A program made the position numbers and the translations under genes. Shown piece after piece: positions 63,665-64,000 of a stretch of DNA of 64,000 bases. The stretch covers positions 355,818 to 419,817 of the forward strand of contig NZ_BMWZ01000005.1 of assembly GCF_014651495.1 (NCBI RefSeq). Reading direction: 5' to 3'. The notes beneath the pieces are model-generated. The model saw nothing but the letters and a program-made list of their open reading frames with translations, had not been told where the DNA came from and ran no database searches. The DNA comes from Algibacter mikhailovii. GTDB taxonomy: Bacteria; Bacteroidota; Bacteroidia; Flavobacteriales; Flavobacteriaceae. How positions within the stretch are numbered: position 1 is the first letter of the stretch; the number at the start of each line of letters is the position of its first letter.

Positions 63665-64000
63665 ATGAGTAACTACCACATAAAACATCTGGAAGAATAT
63701 TATCAAGTATATCGTAAATCTGTGAGGGAACCTGAAAATTTTTGGGAAGAAATTGCTGAGGAACACTTTATGTGGCAACGTAAATGGGATAAAGTCTTAA
63801 GTTGGGATTTTTCTAAGCCAGAAGTAAAATGGTTTGAGGGAGCTCAATTAAATATTACTGAAAATTGTATAGATAGACATTTAGCTACCCGAGGCGATAA
63901 AACGGCCATTCTTTTTGAACCGAATAACCCTGAAGATCCAGCTGAGCACATTACCTATAAACAACTTCATGAACGTGTTAATAAATTTGCAAACGTTTTA
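63665..64000 (+). CDS. acs: Acetyl-CoA synthetase, N-terminal part (cut by window end)
   Basis: The first 112 codons of an AMP-forming acetyl-CoA synthetase, starting at the ATG at 63665. The N-terminal segment (HIKHLEEYYQVYRKSVREPENFWEE, a WQRKWDKVLSWDF block, VKWFEGAQLNITENCIDRHL, KTAILFEPNNP, ITYKQLHERVNKFANVL) is diagnostic for Acs; the rest lies beyond the window. It is 14 bases after the mutase stop and probably in the same operon, where it would activate acetate freed by deacetylation of GlcNAc. A propionyl-CoA synthetase relative is less likely. Confidence 0.9.
   Translation, partial: MSNYHIKHLEEYYQVYRKSVREPENFWEEIAEEHFMWQRKWDKVLSWDFSKPEVKWFEGAQLNITENCIDRHLATRGDKTAILFEPNNPEDPAEHITYKQLHERVNKFANVL

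Noticed and set aside
1..64000. Mobile elements, phage genes, CRISPR arrays, attachment sites
   Set aside because: No transposase, integrase, phage structural gene, spacer-repeat array or flanking direct repeats at the tRNA were seen.

Overview
The window looks like chromosomal DNA of a member of the Bacteroidota, most likely a marine-type Flavobacteriaceae. Supporting signs are the AT-rich sequence, a SusC/SusD pair, several secreted proteins ending in type IX secretion (T9SS) sorting domains, Bacteroidota-type -7 promoter boxes (TAnnTTTG), and short Bacteroidota lipoprotein signals. No insertion sequence, phage or CRISPR array was seen.

Layout. (1) 1-6234: the end of a sugar-uptake cluster, with a partial NagP-like MFS transporter, a NagX-like membrane acyltransferase, a TonB-dependent receptor and a divergent LacI regulator. 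(2) 6585-9531: a tiny lipoprotein followed by a TPR sensor kinase and a NarL-type response regulator. (3) 9996-24275: mostly housekeeping genes, including glycosyltransferase/flippase-like genes, ruvC, hemW, a cyclase-family hydrolase, DUF4230, YjbR, PhnA, a Crp-like regulator, STAS, DUF4407, an EamA exporter, an M20 dipeptidase and tRNA-Leu(UAG). (4) 24685-56304: a large polysaccharide utilisation locus (PUL). It holds GH16, GH20 and GH3 enzymes, a clan-A-like secreted hydrolase, a decayed sulfatase, a LamG protein, two arylsulfotransferase-like T9SS proteins, a CBM9-like protein, a decayed SGNH esterase, two giant FG-GAP/ASPIC lipoproteins, SusD, SusC and a LacI-type regulator. (5) 56584-64000: a cytoplasmic amino-sugar operon. 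It encodes a nucleotidyltransferase, a NahK-like sugar kinase, a second NagP-like transporter, a NagB::PIG-L fusion, a small unknown protein, a phosphohexosamine mutase and the start of acetyl-CoA synthetase.

How it fits together. The PUL enzymes would release GlcNAc (GH20) and glucose or related sugars (GH16/GH3) outside the cell or in the periplasm. SusCD would import oligomers and the NagP-like carrier would move GlcNAc into the cytoplasm. There GlcNAc could pass through GlcNAc-1-P (NahK-like) and GlcNAc-6-P (mutase) to deacetylation and deamination (PIG-L and NagB domains), with the acetate activated by Acs. No separate NagA or ROK-type NagK is present in the window.

The most interesting signal is a 16-bp palindrome, about ATGTGCTCGAGCACAT, found seven times. 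It occurs only at the PUL and amino-sugar promoters and next to the LacI-type gene at 55261-56304. It sits 24-27 bp from -7 boxes, once between two perfect divergent boxes, and twice as pairs about 130-135 bp apart. This defines a likely LacI regulon with possible DNA looping. Two genes expected to remove substituents (sulfatase and SGNH esterase) are broken, while the glycosidases, transporters and operators are intact.
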